A DNA stretch of 64,000 nucleotides from Fictibacillus phosphorivorans (GTDB lineage Bacteria > Bacillota > Bacilli > Bacillales > Fictibacillaceae): positions 1-64,000 of the forward strand of contig NZ_LRFC01000008.1 in the NCBI RefSeq assembly GCF_001619875.1, in the 5' to 3' direction. Positions 51,209 through 60,992 of the stretch are shown in pieces. A model generated the notes under the pieces. It made no database searches. It was not told where the DNA came from and saw nothing but the letters and a program-made list of their open reading frames with translations. Every line of letters begins with the position of its first letter. The stretch's first letter is position 1. Made by a program: the position numbers and the translations under genes.

Positions 51209-52528
51209 TTATAATACCATCGCGGCAATAAACCCGAATGCGATTAGTGGCAAGTTGTAATGTAAGAACGTCGGAACACATGTATCCCAGATGTGATTAT
51301 GCTGATTGTCAACGTTCAGACCAGAAGTTGGCCCAAGTGTACTGTCTGAAGCAGGAGAACCCGCATCTCCTAATGCTGCTGCTGTACCGATCAGCGCAAT
51401 AGTCGCCATTACACTTAGTCCTAATTCTCCAGCTAACGGAACGAAAATCGTGGTTATAATCGGAATGGTCGAGAACGATGAACCGATTCCCATCGTAACG
51501 AGCAAGCCAATTACTAACATAAGAAGAACTCCTAGTGCCGTGGAATTTCCGATTAGTGTAGAACTGTCTTTTACCAATGTTTCCACTTCACCTGTTTCGC
51601 GCATTACTGCTGCAAAACCAGCTGCTGAAATCATAACAAAACCGATGTAGGACATCATTTTCATGCCTTCAGTCAAAATGGTATCTGAGGCATTTAATTT
51701 TAGCTGACCGCTAAAATACAGAACGATTATCCCTGAAAGTGCACCAAAAATCATAGAGTCGGTTTGCAGCTGTACAACCAATGTTGCAGCAATGGATATT
51801 ACAGCTATAGTGATTGAGCGAGCCGAGTACTTCACATCATTTTCTTTAGAAATACCGATGGCTTTATTTTCGTATTGACGCGGTTTGCGATACGTAATAA
51901 ATACGGCAATCAATAAACCTACTATCATTCCTAAAGAAGGAATCGTCATCGCTGTCGGGATTTGATCCATTTTTACGGTTAATCCGCTGTCCTTCATGTT
52001 TGTTTGAAGAATCTCATGGAAAATTCCTCCGAATCCTACAGGGAACCACATGTAAGGCGTAATCAAACCAAACGTTATAACAGTTGCTACGAGTCTGCGA
52101 TCAAGCTGCAATTCATTTAAAACATGTAAAAGCGGCGGTATAAAGATTGGAATGATTGCAATATGAACGGGAATCAAATTTTGTGAAAAAGAAGAAATCA
52201 TTAAGATAACAAATAAAATAAGGACTTTAGATAAAGATTTTTTTCTTGTTTCTCCTTCTTTTCCCACAAGAGCGATAGCTTTGTTCACCATTAACTTTGG
52301 AAGACCTGTTCTAGATAATGCTACTGCAAAACTTCCAAGTAACGCGTAGCTTAATGCAATGACTGCATTCGATCCTAACCCTTCAGTAAATACCTTTATC
52401 GTTTCAGTCAAGCCCATTCCTGCTACAACCCCGCCTGTTAATGCACCTATAAGCAAGGCTACTACAACGTGTATACGTAAAAGGCTAAGTACTAGCATGA
52501 CTGCTACGGCTAATACTACAGCATTCAT
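51209..52528 (-). CDS. yuiF: Na+/H+ antiporter-family transporter (YuiF-like)
   Basis: This is a 439-residue transporter with about 11-12 helices, including ALLGSFAVALSRTGLPKLMV, SSFSQNLIPVHIAIIPIFIP and the conserved ALGDAGSPASDSTLGPTSGL. It belongs to the NhaC/ArsB-like antiporter families. GAGGAGG precedes the ATG at 52528; seven upstream codons overlap the ribosome binding site. The order before pepA matches yuiF-yuiE of B. subtilis. The real substrate (sodium or an amino acid) is not settled. Confidence 0.85.
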   Translation of the reverse strand: MNAVVLAVAVMLVLSLLRIHVVVALLIGALTGGVVAGMGLTETIKVFTEGLGSNAVIALSYALLGSFAVALSRTGLPKLMVNKAIALVGKEGETRKKSLSKVLILFVILMISSFSQNLIPVHIAIIPIFIPPLLHVLNELQLDRRLVATVITFGLITPYMWFPVGFGGIFHEILQTNMKDSGLTVKMDQIPTAMTIPSLGMIVGLLIAVFITYRKPRQYENKAIGISKENDVKYSARSITIAVISIAATLVVQLQTDSMIFGALSGIIVLYFSGQLKLNASDTILTEGMKMMSYIGFVMISAAGFAAVMRETGEVETLVKDSSTLIGNSTALGVLLMLVIGLLVTMGIGSSFSTIPIITTIFVPLAGELGLSVMATIALIGTAAALGDAGSPASDSTLGPTSGLNVDNQHNHIWDTCVPTFLHYNLPLIAFGFIAAMVL

Positions 52529-52633
52529 TTTCGTTTCCTCCTCAACCAAAAACTTTATTGCTTTATTTCGCTAAATCACTAATTTGTTAAACCTTTAACA
52601 AGTTAACATGTATATTTGAATGTGTCAAATACA

Positions 52634-52666
52634 AAAAAACTGAACCTCGTTTGAGATTCAGTTTCC
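52634..52666 (-). terminator. Terminator of pepA
   Basis: Leftward AAACTGAATCTC-AAAC-GAGGTTCAGTTT followed by TTTT. Confidence 0.75.
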
Positions 52667-52672
52667 TTTGAA

Positions 52673-54160
52673 TTATGCTTTAAAGTTTCGTACAAAGTTA
52701 GTTAGCGTTCGCACCATTACGCCTGTAGCGCCTTTTGGGCCTAGCTCTGATGATTTTCCAGAATAAGCGGTACCTGCGATATCCAAGTGAACCCACGGTG
52801 TATTTTCAGCGAATTCTCCAACGAATAAACCGCCTGTAATCGCATGACCTAGTCTTCCTGTTGAATTGTTAAGATCTGCAACATCACTCGTCTTCAGCAT
52901 ATCTTTGAAAGGCTGAAAACTCGGCAGCAGCCATAATAGTTCCGATTCATCTGCAGCAGATTGCTTGATATGCTCATAAAAATCTTCGTCGTTCGTGAGT
53001 GCGCCCGTCGTGCAGTCACCAAGTGCTACTAAGACGCCTCCTGTCAAAGTTGCCACATCAACAATGTATTTTGCACCTTGTTCTTTTGCGTACGTAATAG
53101 CATCGGCAAGAATAAGACGTCCCTCTGCATCCGTATTTCGTACTTCTATCGTTTTCCCGCTCAGTGAAGTGATCACATCACCTGGCTTCATGGCCGCTCC
53201 ATTAATTAAATTCTCAGACGAAGGAATAACAAACATGATATTAATCTCCGGCTTTAAGCGCCCAATCGCATCCATAGCTCCTAATACTGCTGCACTTCCA
53301 CCCATGTCGCTCTTCATCTCATGCATGTTAGCTGCTGGTTTGATTGAATAGCCTCCAGCATCAAAAGTTAAGCCTTTACCAACTAACGCCACATATGCAT
53401 CTTCTTTTTTTCCACCTTGATACTTTACTGTAATCAATTTTGGCGGTTGTTCAGAGCCTTTACTTACTGCAAGTATTGCTCCCATGCCGAGCTTTTCCAT
53501 GTCTTCTTTTTCAAGAATTTCGTATTCCATACCGTATTCAAGCGCTACATCGATCGCTTCTGCCGCTAGATCAGTTGGCGTAAGAAGGTTTCCTGGTGTA
53601 TTCACAAGGTCACGAGCAAGGTTAATCCCTTTTGCATAAGCATATCCACTCGTTAATCCTGCTTCAGCATCACTGTTCTCTGTGTAAACTGTAATTGTTT
53701 CTAAACGTTTTTGAGGTTCATTTGTTTTCTTTTTATAGTCTTCAAAGCGATAGATAGATGTGCCTGCCACTTCACTAAATGCGTGTGCAAGTTTTTCTGT
53801 TGAAATTTTTTCTGAATGAAAGGTATCGAGAAGAATGGAGAAATGAGTTCTTTTTTCTTTCGTAATCTCTTGTACAGCCCTTCCAAAGGTACTTCTCGCT
53901 TTATCATAAGTAAAATCCTCACGCTTACCTAATCCAGCAAAATAGATACGTTTCGTACCAAGCTGACCTAATGTGTTTAATTTTTTTATGCTTTTTAAAC
54001 GGTTTGAAAGGTCACCGTCTTTTATAAGTTCAGTAATCGTTCCATGTAATTCCTCATCCATATCAGCCATTACGCCAGTAAGTTTCGGCTCTTGAAATAA
54101 ACCGACCAGTAGGACTTCTTCTTGTTCTTTTGTACTCCAAAGCTGTTTAATCGTAAACAT
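52673..54160 (-). CDS. pepA: Leucyl aminopeptidase (M17)
   Basis: This 495-residue cytosolic peptidase with two metal ions has an N-terminal macro-like domain (1-160) and a catalytic domain with VGKGLTFDAGGYSIKPAANM, the M17 signature NTDAEGRLILADA and VDVATLTGGVLVALGD. Metal ligands (Lys, Asp, Asp, Asp, Glu) are in place. GGGGGAA precedes the ATG. It is the yuiE equivalent of B. subtilis. It releases N-terminal residues, especially Leu, from peptides. Confidence 0.95.
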   Translation of the reverse strand: MFTIKQLWSTKEQEEVLLVGLFQEPKLTGVMADMDEELHGTITELIKDGDLSNRLKSIKKLNTLGQLGTKRIYFAGLGKREDFTYDKARSTFGRAVQEITKEKRTHFSILLDTFHSEKISTEKLAHAFSEVAGTSIYRFEDYKKKTNEPQKRLETITVYTENSDAEAGLTSGYAYAKGINLARDLVNTPGNLLTPTDLAAEAIDVALEYGMEYEILEKEDMEKLGMGAILAVSKGSEQPPKLITVKYQGGKKEDAYVALVGKGLTFDAGGYSIKPAANMHEMKSDMGGSAAVLGAMDAIGRLKPEINIMFVIPSSENLINGAAMKPGDVITSLSGKTIEVRNTDAEGRLILADAITYAKEQGAKYIVDVATLTGGVLVALGDCTTGALTNDEDFYEHIKQSAADESELLWLLPSFQPFKDMLKTSDVADLNNSTGRLGHAITGGLFVGEFAENTPWVHLDIAGTAYSGKSSELGPKGATGVMVRTLTNFVRNFKA

Positions 54161-54243
54161 GTTAAAGTTCCCCCTTATTCTTTTTACCCACTACATTTTA
54201 TTATACTCTTTCTTTTAGAATATTTCGAATTCACAACACTATA

Positions 54244-54618
54244 TTACTCTAAATTTAAATAGAGCTTTGGCAGCACAGGCAATAGATGAACCTGTTCAAA
54301 ATCCAGCCTGTCAATATTTTTCGGAATGCTTTTCAGACACAAATGAATATACGATAACACCTCATCGACATTTAATTGCCAATGCAATGGCTTATAAGGT
54401 GTTAAATAGTGTTCTGCTACACTTAACATTTCCCTAGCGCCTTTTACGTTTCCATATTCATAATGATAAAGAGCAACAGTCATCTGCAGAAGCCCCTTGA
54501 TAAAAAGGTTGCTTCGATCTGTTAACCAGACCGCCTCTAACAGATCATGACCTGTATAATAATCACCATCGTTAAAGACAACAAAAAACTCGTAATATTC
54601 TTGAGGAAAAAAGTCCAC
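54244..54618 (-). CDS. DUF309-family protein
   Basis: This is a 124-residue all-helical protein with the DUF309 core DGDYYTGHDLLEAVWLTDRS, followed by FIKGLLQMTVALYHYEYGNV. The family is known from bacilli and plants, without an assigned reaction. The conserved His, Glu and Trp are present. GGGAGG lies 9 bases before the GTG start. It is inserted between pepA and yuiD relative to B. subtilis. Confidence 0.85.
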   Translation of the reverse strand: MDFFPQEYYEFFVVFNDGDYYTGHDLLEAVWLTDRSNLFIKGLLQMTVALYHYEYGNVKGAREMLSVAEHYLTPYKPLHWQLNVDEVLSYIHLCLKSIPKNIDRLDFEQVHLLPVLPKLYLNLE

Positions 54619-54732
54619 TTTCTAAAACCTCCCTCATTCTTAATGGTATCAGAGATTGAACTATGCCGAAATCGGGTAACAACTATCTAAAACAGCCATA
54701 CTATAAACCACCCTATTGAAAGGAAGCTCCTA

Positions 54733-55212
54733 ATGCCTAATATACTTTTTAACTTTCCATTAATCGCAGCACTTCTAGGTGTATTTTCTGCACAATTCTT
54801 AAAAATTCCTATTCATTTTTATCATACTAAAAAAATAAGATGGGATCTGTTTATTAGTACAGGCGGAATGCCAAGTTCACATTCTGCTTCTGTTACTTCA
54901 TTAGCTACTGCAGTTGGTGCTCTTCACGGATTGGGTTCAACTCTTTTTGCGATCGCTGCCATGTTTGCCATAATTGTAATGTATGATGCAAAAGGAATCC
55001 GCTGGCATGCAGGAGAACAAGCCGCCGTATTGAATGATTTAGTAGAAGAGTTTAGAAATCACGTTAGAGAATCAGAAACCTTTCAGCAAAAGAATGTGGA
55101 AGAACAAAGAAAAGAATTAAAAGAACTTCTTGGGCATCGACCAAGTGAAGTTTTTTTTGGCGGACTTTTAGGAATTCTACAAACTTTGCTGCTTTCGTGG
55201 TTGTTTATTTAG
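54733..55212 (+). CDS. yuiD: Divergent PAP2-family membrane protein (YuiD)
   Basis: This is a 159-residue protein with about four helices and the divergent phosphatidic-acid-phosphatase motif GGMPSSHSASVTSLATAVG (catalytic-type His), MYDAKGIRWHAGEQAAVLN and LLGHRPSEVFFGGLLG. Its substrate is unknown. AAAGGA precedes the ATG. It starts a two-gene operon with the binding-protein-like gene 16 bases downstream. Confidence 0.88.
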   Translation: MPNILFNFPLIAALLGVFSAQFLKIPIHFYHTKKIRWDLFISTGGMPSSHSASVTSLATAVGALHGLGSTLFAIAAMFAIIVMYDAKGIRWHAGEQAAVLNDLVEEFRNHVRESETFQQKNVEEQRKELKELLGHRPSEVFFGGLLGILQTLLLSWLFI

Positions 55213-55228
55213 TAGGAGGTTATTCTCT

Positions 55229-56059
55229 TTGAGATTAATTTCAATTTGTCCAAGCAACACTGAGCTGCTGCACTTTTTAGGATTAACGTCTCAACTAGTA
55301 GGAATTGATGATTTTTCAGATTGGCCGGCAGAAATAGAGGAACTTACACGATTAGGCCCCGACCTATCCATCGATATGGATAAGCTCCAATCATTAGATC
55401 CTGACCTCGTTTTAGCTAGCTTAAGCGTACCTGGAATGGAAAAAAACATTGAAGAACTAAAGAAACGGAACATTCCACATATTGTTTATAACCCTCAAAG
55501 TCTTAACGATATTCAAAATGATCTGCTTGACCTGGGTCAACGAACAAATAAAGTGTTACAAGCCCGTCAAATGGTGAATTGGATGAAAAAAGAAATAGAA
55601 TCATATGAAAAAATCAGCAGAACCATAAAAAACAGAAGAAACGTTTATTTCGAATGGTGGCCAAAGCCTGTTTTCACACCAGGAAAGGTGAATTGGCTCA
55701 CAGAAATCGCCTATCTTGCTGGTGGAAAGAACCTCTTTGAGGACGTAGAGCTCGCTAGCGTACAAACTACATGGGACGATGTTGTGAGGCGAAAGCCCGA
55801 TCTGATCGGAATGGTTTGGGTAGGTGTCAAAACAGACAAGATGCAGCCTTCACACATCAAAAAGAGAGATGGATGGGAAGTATTAGAAGTTCATAAGACA
55901 GAGATCGTAAAACTAGAGGAAGACCTTTTTTGCCGGCCCTCTCCAAGATTGATATTTGGTTTAAAACGACTTGCTGCCCTTATACATCCAAATGAATTCC
56001 CTCCTTTTTTACCTAAAGAAGAAGAAAGCTACATAAAGAAGCTTCAGGCTACTCGCTAA
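55229..56059 (+). CDS. BtuF-type cobalamin-binding-fold protein without signal peptide
   Basis: This 276-residue protein matches class III periplasmic-binding proteins of the BtuF/FhuD type (RLISICPSNTELLHFLGLTS, LVGIDDFSDWP, LQSLDPDLVLASLSVPGMEK, PKPVFTPGKVNWLTEIAYLA). It starts with TTG after AGGAGG and goes directly into the fold, without a lipoprotein or Sec signal, so it should be cytosolic. No permease or ATPase is adjacent. Such cytosolic homologues are widespread in bacilli. Ligand and role are unknown. Confidence 0.82.
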   Translation: MRLISICPSNTELLHFLGLTSQLVGIDDFSDWPAEIEELTRLGPDLSIDMDKLQSLDPDLVLASLSVPGMEKNIEELKKRNIPHIVYNPQSLNDIQNDLLDLGQRTNKVLQARQMVNWMKKEIESYEKISRTIKNRRNVYFEWWPKPVFTPGKVNWLTEIAYLAGGKNLFEDVELASVQTTWDDVVRRKPDLIGMVWVGVKTDKMQPSHIKKRDGWEVLEVHKTEIVKLEEDLFCRPSPRLIFGLKRLAALIHPNEFPPFLPKEEESYIKKLQATR

Positions 56060-56077
56060 CCTGAAGCTCTTTTTTTA
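56039..56077. terminator. Terminator overlapping a coding end
   Basis: AGCTTCAGG-CTACTCGCTAA-CCTGAAGCT followed by TTTTTTT. The left arm encodes the last residues of the BtuF-like protein. Confidence 0.75.
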
Positions 56078-56758
56078 TTCATATAAATATTGCTGTCTAA
56101 ATACTTGCATCGATTTATCTTCGTTCAACGTATTCAATTCTGTTTCCGTAATCTTTCCGTCACCGCGCTGTATAACATACACACCAATCTTCTTTTTGCC
56201 CCATTTTCCATAGACTTCTTCTACTGTATTGTAATAAAGATCTATTTTGTTTCCTTTTATCGCAGAACCCGTATCTGCTACAACTCCATAACCATAGCCT
56301 GGAATCCATAGGACTGTTCCAATTGGAAAGATGGAAGTATCTGCTGCGATAGTCGAATAAAGATCTCGTTTTACCTTTAATCCTGACTTTGTAATTCCAT
56401 AAGCAGGATGACTTTTTGTTTTGCCCGTACTTTCTTGGCCAGCGGTATAGCCAGTAGCTGTTACATGCACGACAGGATATTGGGTAAAATCAATCACTTC
56501 TTCTATTGTTTTAGGCTGTTTTACCTCAGCAGAAGAAAGCATCATGTTTGGTCTATAGATCGTGGGCAATGTCTTTAAAGATTGTGTGATAACGGTCAAG
56601 GCTGCATCAACAAGTACGTTATCAGACTGTTTTTTATCGAGCCAAGTTGCCAGGTCATCTGCCTGTACACCAGATATTGATCGAAATGTTGTAAAAAGGG
56701 CGAAAACAAATAGAATCGTAATGGTGGTTCTCTTTACAATTTTTTTAAAAATCAGCAA
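56075..56758 (-). CDS. yuiC: 3D-domain protein (YuiC, stationary-phase wall protein)
   Basis: This 227-residue protein has an N-terminal anchor ([18 protein letters not shown]) and a C-terminal 3D domain: [40 protein letters not shown] and [18 protein letters not shown], with the catalytic-type Asp residues. YuiC of B. subtilis is a stationary-phase survival protein that acts on peptidoglycan as an MltA-like lytic transglycosylase. It starts with TTG after GGAG. It is in order with yuiB and yuiA. Confidence 0.9.
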   Translation of the reverse strand: MLIFKKIVKRTTITILFVFALFTTFRSISGVQADDLATWLDKKQSDNVLVDAALTVITQSLKTLPTIYRPNMMLSSAEVKQPKTIEEVIDFTQYPVVHVTATGYTAGQESTGKTKSHPAYGITKSGLKVKRDLYSTIAADTSIFPIGTVLWIPGYGYGVVADTGSAIKGNKIDLYYNTVEEVYGKWGKKKIGVYVIQRGDGKITETELNTLNEDKSMQVFRQQYLYE

Positions 56759-56844
56759 AAATTGTCCACTCCTCTCCTATCTATTCCTTCCCAGCATGAA
56801 GGAGATGTATACTCCTATAAGAAAGAAGGGGAAAAGTGGAAATA

Positions 56845-56875
56845 AAAAAAGCCCCTTATGTAAGGGACTTTCTTT
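56845..56875 (-). terminator. Terminator of yuiB
   Basis: Leftward AAGTCCCTTACATAAGGGGCTT followed by TTTTTAT. Confidence 0.75.
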
Positions 56876-57197
56876 AGAACATCTGATATCCGCGAACTCG
56901 CAGCATCTTTATAGCTGTACCAGCTAGTATGGCACCGATCAGCCCGCATGTTAGTATAGTAATGTCTGATGCTGATAAATTGAGAAGATGACTCAATAGC
57001 GATTGAAAACTTTCACTTGGTTTCGTAAAATACTCAAAGAATCGAACATCATCGACAATCAATATGACAACTAAAGGATATAAAATAACCATAAACCACG
57101 TAGCGCGCAAAAGCATGTTAAACAAGAAACCGATTCCAAAGAAGAGAACCATGAACAATAACATTGAAATGATAACTTGTGGTAAAAGCAAATCCAT
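56874..57197 (-). CDS. yuiB: YuiB-like membrane protein
   Basis: This is a 107-residue protein with three membrane helices (VIISMLLFMVLFFGIGFLFN, WFMVILYPLVVILIVDDV, ILTCGLIGAILAGTAIKML). It matches YuiB, of unknown function. GGGGGTG precedes the ATG. It lies between yuiA and yuiC as in B. subtilis. Confidence 0.85.
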   Translation of the reverse strand: MDLLLPQVIISMLLFMVLFFGIGFLFNMLLRATWFMVILYPLVVILIVDDVRFFEYFTKPSESFQSLLSHLLNLSASDITILTCGLIGAILAGTAIKMLRVRGYQMF

Positions 57198-57279
57198 GAT
57201 GTAGACACCCCCATATATCTGAGGATAGTTTACTAAACGGGGGCATTTACGTCAATCTTGTTTGAGAGCGTTACGTGTT

Positions 57280-57411
57280 TTATGCTGTTTTCTTACCGCT
57301 TCCACAGCATTCTACACACGTTTCAGAACCTCCAAGCAAGAGCTGGAAATAGCCCTTCCCTTCACAATATGGACATTGATCTTGTTTTTTCTGAATCGCA
57401 TGTTTTCTCAT
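57280..57411 (-). CDS. yuiA: YuiA-like Cys-rich zinc-finger miniprotein
   Basis: This 43-residue protein has two DnaJ-like Cys motifs, CPYCEGKGY and CVECCGSGK, that probably bind zinc. GAGGGAG lies 7 bases before the ATG. Size, motif and place upstream of yuiB identify it as YuiA. The function is unknown. Genes of this size are easily missed in automatic annotation. Confidence 0.85.
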   Translation of the reverse strand: MRKHAIQKKQDQCPYCEGKGYFQLLLGGSETCVECCGSGKKTA

Positions 57412-57559
57412 GTTGTAACACTCCCTCTTTTTTGTTTAAATTTTCAGATAATAATAACAAGGATTTGAGAGATTGAAAAACTGATTTTAAACGGAAATAA
57501 GCCCATGTAAGCGTAATCATCTTTCACTTTCTTTAATTATCAGAATGTTTCGTACATTT

Positions 57560-58048
57560 TTACCTGCAATCTAAAATTTTATAAGTTGTATAACCAAAGA
57601 TGTCACCAGGATTTATTTTATCTTCTATAAAGCTCTGTTTTTTATCCATAAAGTAATGAACCATCAATGAAGTTGAAGGATCAGCTCGAAGTTCTTCTGG
57701 TGTCATAAATGCAGCCTCTTCAATCTCTTCTGAATGTTGTAAAAGGCTTCCGCTCTCTTTTTTCAATAAAAAAACAACCATATTATCACTGATTGTTTCT
57801 TTAATTACACCGGAACGGATTCCAAGAATGGTACACACTTCCCCTTTAATCCCTGTTTCTTCAAAAACTTCTCTCACTGCTGCTTCATCAACCGTTTCTC
57901 CTGAATCTACAAAACCGGCTGGAATAGACCATTTACCTTTTAAACCACCATAACTCTTTTTAACTACGAGCCATCTGCCATCATCATCGATTAATAAGCC
58001 AGCTGCAGCCAGCCATACATGTCCTCTGTCTTTTTTCGTCATCAGCAT
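57560..58048 (-). CDS. NUDIX hydrolase
   Basis: This 162-residue enzyme has the complete Nudix box GFVDSGETVDEAAVREVFEE TGI (residues 45-67), so it should hydrolyse a nucleoside diphosphate-linked compound with a divalent metal. The tail (DPSTSLMVHYFMDKKQSFIE) is typical of bacillus orthologues near yumB. AAAGG precedes the ATG at 58048; an ATG two codons later is possible. The substrate is unknown. Confidence 0.88.
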   Translation of the reverse strand: MLMTKKDRGHVWLAAAGLLIDDDGRWLVVKKSYGGLKGKWSIPAGFVDSGETVDEAAVREVFEETGIKGEVCTILGIRSGVIKETISDNMVVFLLKKESGSLLQHSEEIEEAAFMTPEELRADPSTSLMVHYFMDKKQSFIEDKINPGDIFGYTTYKILDCR

Positions 58049-58125
58049 GCCCTGCCTTTTAACAATTTAATTAATAAAATGCTTTTCTAAAAGAATTGCT
58101 GTTTTTAAAGCTTTATATTTAATTC

Positions 58126-58222
58126 AGTGGAGACCCCTAATGGCGCAAAGCGCAGGATGCTCACCGCACGCCCCGTGGAAAGCGAGCAACCTGTAGCGGA
58201 AATTAACTACTTACAAAACCAT
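58126..58222 (+). repeat. Dispersed hairpin repeat, copy F (diverged)
   Basis: It contains AGTGGAGACCCCTAATGGCG, GGATGCTCACCGCACGCCCC and AAAGCGAGCAACCTGTAGCG, in the same orientation as copy A. It has its own small GCGC stem near 58143-58152. Confidence 0.65.
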
Positions 58223-58242
58223 CAACGAATGTGAAAACAGCC

Positions 58243-58278
58243 ATAAAAAAGAACAGAAGCATTCGCTCCTGTTCTTAG
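58243..58278 (-). terminator. Terminator of the yumB/ndh-like gene
   Basis: Leftward AAGAACAGGAGCGAATGCTTCTGTTCTT followed by TTTTATGG. Confidence 0.75.
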
Positions 58279-58293
58279 TTTACACGATTCGAT

Positions 58294-59493
58294 TTAGAAA
58301 AGTTTTAATTTACCCTTTTTAATTACCATCGGCACTCCGCCAAGTAAGAATAAGTAACGGTTGTCGATTACTTTTTTCATTGCAGATGCTGTTGCACCAA
58401 ACAATTTTTTGTTACCTACTTTACCGATTGCTTCACCTTTACCGAGTGATGCAACAGTACCTTTAATGTCTGGCTTGAACTCTTCAAGCTTACCACCATT
58501 CATCAATGCTTTGATGTTGCGGCCGATTGTGTACGCTTGTTGAATAGCAATTTGAGCTGTTGGAGGATAAGGACGGTTTGCTTCCTCATCAATAATAAGT
58601 GCGCAGTCTCCAGCTACAAAAATATAGTCAAACCCTGGCATGCGAAGATCTTTGTCTACTTTAACACGTCCGCGCATTGTTTCAAATCCTGCTTCCTCCA
58701 CTAAGTGGTTTCCGCGAACTCCACCTGTCCAAACGATTGTTGAAGCTTTAATCTCTTCACCATTTGCAAGAACAACACCATCCGTATTACATTCTTTAAT
58801 CGGTGTGTTTACAAGGAATTCAATGCCGCGGCGTTCTAAGTTATTGATCGCATACTCAACTAGTTCTTCATCAAACCCAGGAAGTACTGTTGGTGCAGCT
58901 TCAATATTTACGATACGAACTTTTTCACGAGGAATATCGTATTCACGGCATAATTCAGGAACACGGTCAGCAAGTTCACCAACGAATTCAATTCCAGTAA
59001 ATCCAGCACCACCAACTACGATTGTGATCAGTTCATCTGGCTGTCCTTCGTTATTGTAACGAGCGAATGAATAATCAATGTGCTCACGGATTTTACGAAC
59101 AGAGTTAATGCTGCGGATGCTGAATGCATTCTCTTTAAGTCCTTGGATACCGAAAGTCTCAGGATCAGATCCAAGTGCAATAATTAAGTAGTCATATGTT
59201 AATTCTTGATTTTCTAAAAGAACACGTTTTTCGTCTTTTTTAATTTCTTTTACTGTATCTTGGACAAAGTTCACTTTGTTCATGTCGATGATGTTATCGA
59301 TCATGATACGTGTTTTGTCGTGATGTAATGTACCTGCAGCATTTTCATGAAGCCATGTTGTTTGGTAATGGTAGTTGTGCTTATTTACCAATGTGATTTC
59401 AGCTTCGTCAGATCCTAGTTCTTTTTGTAAGCGAACAGCTGACATAATACCGCCATAGCCGCCACCTAATATTAGAATTTTTGGCTTACTCAT
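58294..59493 (-). CDS. yumB: Type II NADH dehydrogenase (YumB/Ndh family)
   Basis: This is a 399-residue FAD enzyme that passes electrons from NADH to quinone without pumping. The FAD motif [17 protein letters not shown] is at the N-terminus, the NADH motif [19 protein letters not shown] lies in the middle, and [12 protein letters not shown] near residue 285. I prefer the ATG at 59493 (GGAAGTG 6 bases upstream) over a GTG three codons earlier. Synteny with yumC and the yui genes supports YumB, while a Rex-type site upstream suggests it serves as the main Ndh. Confidence 0.92.
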   Translation of the reverse strand: MSKPKILILGGGYGGIMSAVRLQKELGSDEAEITLVNKHNYHYQTTWLHENAAGTLHHDKTRIMIDNIIDMNKVNFVQDTVKEIKKDEKRVLLENQELTYDYLIIALGSDPETFGIQGLKENAFSIRSINSVRKIREHIDYSFARYNNEGQPDELITIVVGGAGFTGIEFVGELADRVPELCREYDIPREKVRIVNIEAAPTVLPGFDEELVEYAINNLERRGIEFLVNTPIKECNTDGVVLANGEEIKASTIVWTGGVRGNHLVEEAGFETMRGRVKVDKDLRMPGFDYIFVAGDCALIIDEEANRPYPPTAQIAIQQAYTIGRNIKALMNGGKLEEFKPDIKGTVASLGKGEAIGKVGNKKLFGATASAMKKVIDNRYLFLLGGVPMVIKKGKLKLF

Positions 59494-59565
59494 TTCATTC
59501 ACTTCCAGTTCTCATTTTTTTTAGTTTGACCTTTTCACTCATTAAATATGATGGAAAGGAATAGA

Positions 59566-59585
59566 TTGTGATATATTTCACGTAA
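59566..59585 (-). promoter_or_regulatory. Candidate Rex (redox) operator before ndh/yumB
   Basis: TTGTGATATATTTCACGTAA matches TTGTGA-N6-TCACAA at ten of twelve conserved bases, 73 bases upstream of the gene. Rex senses the NADH/NAD ratio and represses ndh in B. subtilis. A second imperfect palindrome (AAATGT...ACATTT) lies at 59607-59629. The rest of this 370-base divergent gap is AT-rich without other features. Confidence 0.65.
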
Positions 59586-59866
59586 TAAGACGTAAATAAG
59601 TACAAAAAATGTTCGAAATATCGACATTTCTTAATCATACATACACATCTTATTCCTTTTTTCTTGTTTTTTCAACCTTTTTTTCGTTATGATAATGTTT
59701 TAATTCATGACTCCTTTTTGTGTGCATCTTTCGGGTTTAATGGCAATATATACAAATCAAAAAGAGGACTTTTTGCTTCTCTGGAAGAATCTAAATGGGA
59801 GATAGCAAGTTCTGGTCAGAACATTTTACATGTTCATCAGTCATAAATACAGAAGAGGTGAAAGTG

Positions 59867-60844
59867 ATGGCAAAAGAAATTTACGATATTACGATTATTG
59901 GTGGAGGCCCTTCAGGTTTATTTGCGGCGTTCTATGGCGGCATGCGTCAGATGAAAGTGAAGATTATTGAAAGTATGCCTCAGCTTGGGGGTCAATTATC
60001 TGCACTGTATCCTGAAAAATACATATATGATGTTGCTGGTTTTCCAAAGGTTCTTGCACAAGACCTTGTTAATAATTTAAAAGAGCAAGCGATACAGTTC
60101 AATCCTACAGTTGTTTTGGAACAATCTGTTCAGAACGTGGAGAAAAATGAAGAAATCTTTGAATTAACAACAGATAAAGCTGTTCATTATAGCAAAGCCG
60201 TGCTAATTACCGCAGGTGTTGGTGCTTTTCAGCCTCGCAGATTAGAACTGGCTTCAGCGCAACAATATGAAGGTAAGAACTTGCATTATTTTGTAAACGA
60301 TCTTAATGCATTTGCAGGAAAACGTGTTTTAGTATGCGGCGGCGGAGATTCTGCCCTTGACTGGTCATTAATGTTAGAGCCGATCTCACCGCAAGTAACG
60401 TTAACACATCGTCGTGATAAGTTCCGTGCTCACGAGCATAGTGTGGAACAGCTTATGAATTCAAAAGTATCTGTTAAAACTCCGTACCAAATTACCGGGT
60501 TGATTGGTGATGACGAGAATATTTCTGCCGTTGTCCTAGAGAACGGAGATATTAAGGAAACGGTTGAAGTGGATGCCGTTATCGTAAACTATGGCTTTAT
60601 CTCCTCATTAGGCCCTATTAAAACGTGGGGATTAGACATTCAAAAAAATTCGATCGTCGTTAACTCTAAAATGGAGACGAACATTAAAGGTATTTATGCT
60701 GCAGGTGATGTGTGTACGTATGATGGCAAAGTAAAGCTGATCGCATCAGGCTTCGGTGAAGCACCAACTGCAATTAACAATGCAAAGTCATATATTGATC
60801 CAAATGCGAAAACACAGCCTTTGCACAGCACGAGCTTGTTCTAA
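59867..60844 (+). CDS. yumC: Ferredoxin--NADP(+) reductase, thioredoxin-reductase type
   Basis: This is a 325-residue homodimeric FAD protein with [20 protein letters not shown] at the N-terminus, the NADPH motif [16 protein letters not shown] and the C-terminal [20 protein letters not shown]. It lacks the redox CxxC of thioredoxin reductase, as expected for YumC-type ferredoxin or flavodoxin reductases. AGAGGTG precedes the ATG at 59867; 24 upstream codons are not used. It is essential in B. subtilis. Confidence 0.95.
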   Translation: MAKEIYDITIIGGGPSGLFAAFYGGMRQMKVKIIESMPQLGGQLSALYPEKYIYDVAGFPKVLAQDLVNNLKEQAIQFNPTVVLEQSVQNVEKNEEIFELTTDKAVHYSKAVLITAGVGAFQPRRLELASAQQYEGKNLHYFVNDLNAFAGKRVLVCGGGDSALDWSLMLEPISPQVTLTHRRDKFRAHEHSVEQLMNSKVSVKTPYQITGLIGDDENISAVVLENGDIKETVEVDAVIVNYGFISSLGPIKTWGLDIQKNSIVVNSKMETNIKGIYAAGDVCTYDGKVKLIASGFGEAPTAINNAKSYIDPNAKTQPLHSTSLF

Positions 60845-60892
60845 AAATTAGTGGCGCCGGATGTTATCTTCTGGCGTCATTTTATTTATGGC

Positions 60893-60992
60893 TGAAGTGA
60901 TTGATTTCCGTTCCAGGTACTCGCTTTCCGCGGGGCAGGCGGTGAGCCACATTTATACGTTTCACGTATAAGTGTCTCACCTGCCCGCCTCT
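60893..60992 (-). repeat. Dispersed hairpin repeat, copy G (both arms)
   Basis: GCGGGGCAGGCGGTGAGCCA (60930-60949) pairs imperfectly with AGTGTCTCACCTGCCCGCC (60971-60989) around ATACGTTTCACGTAT, making a long stem. It is in the reverse orientation to copy A. The following bases to about 61115 (TTCCTCGTCGCATGCCTTGC) look like a diverged continuation of the family. Confidence 0.78.
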
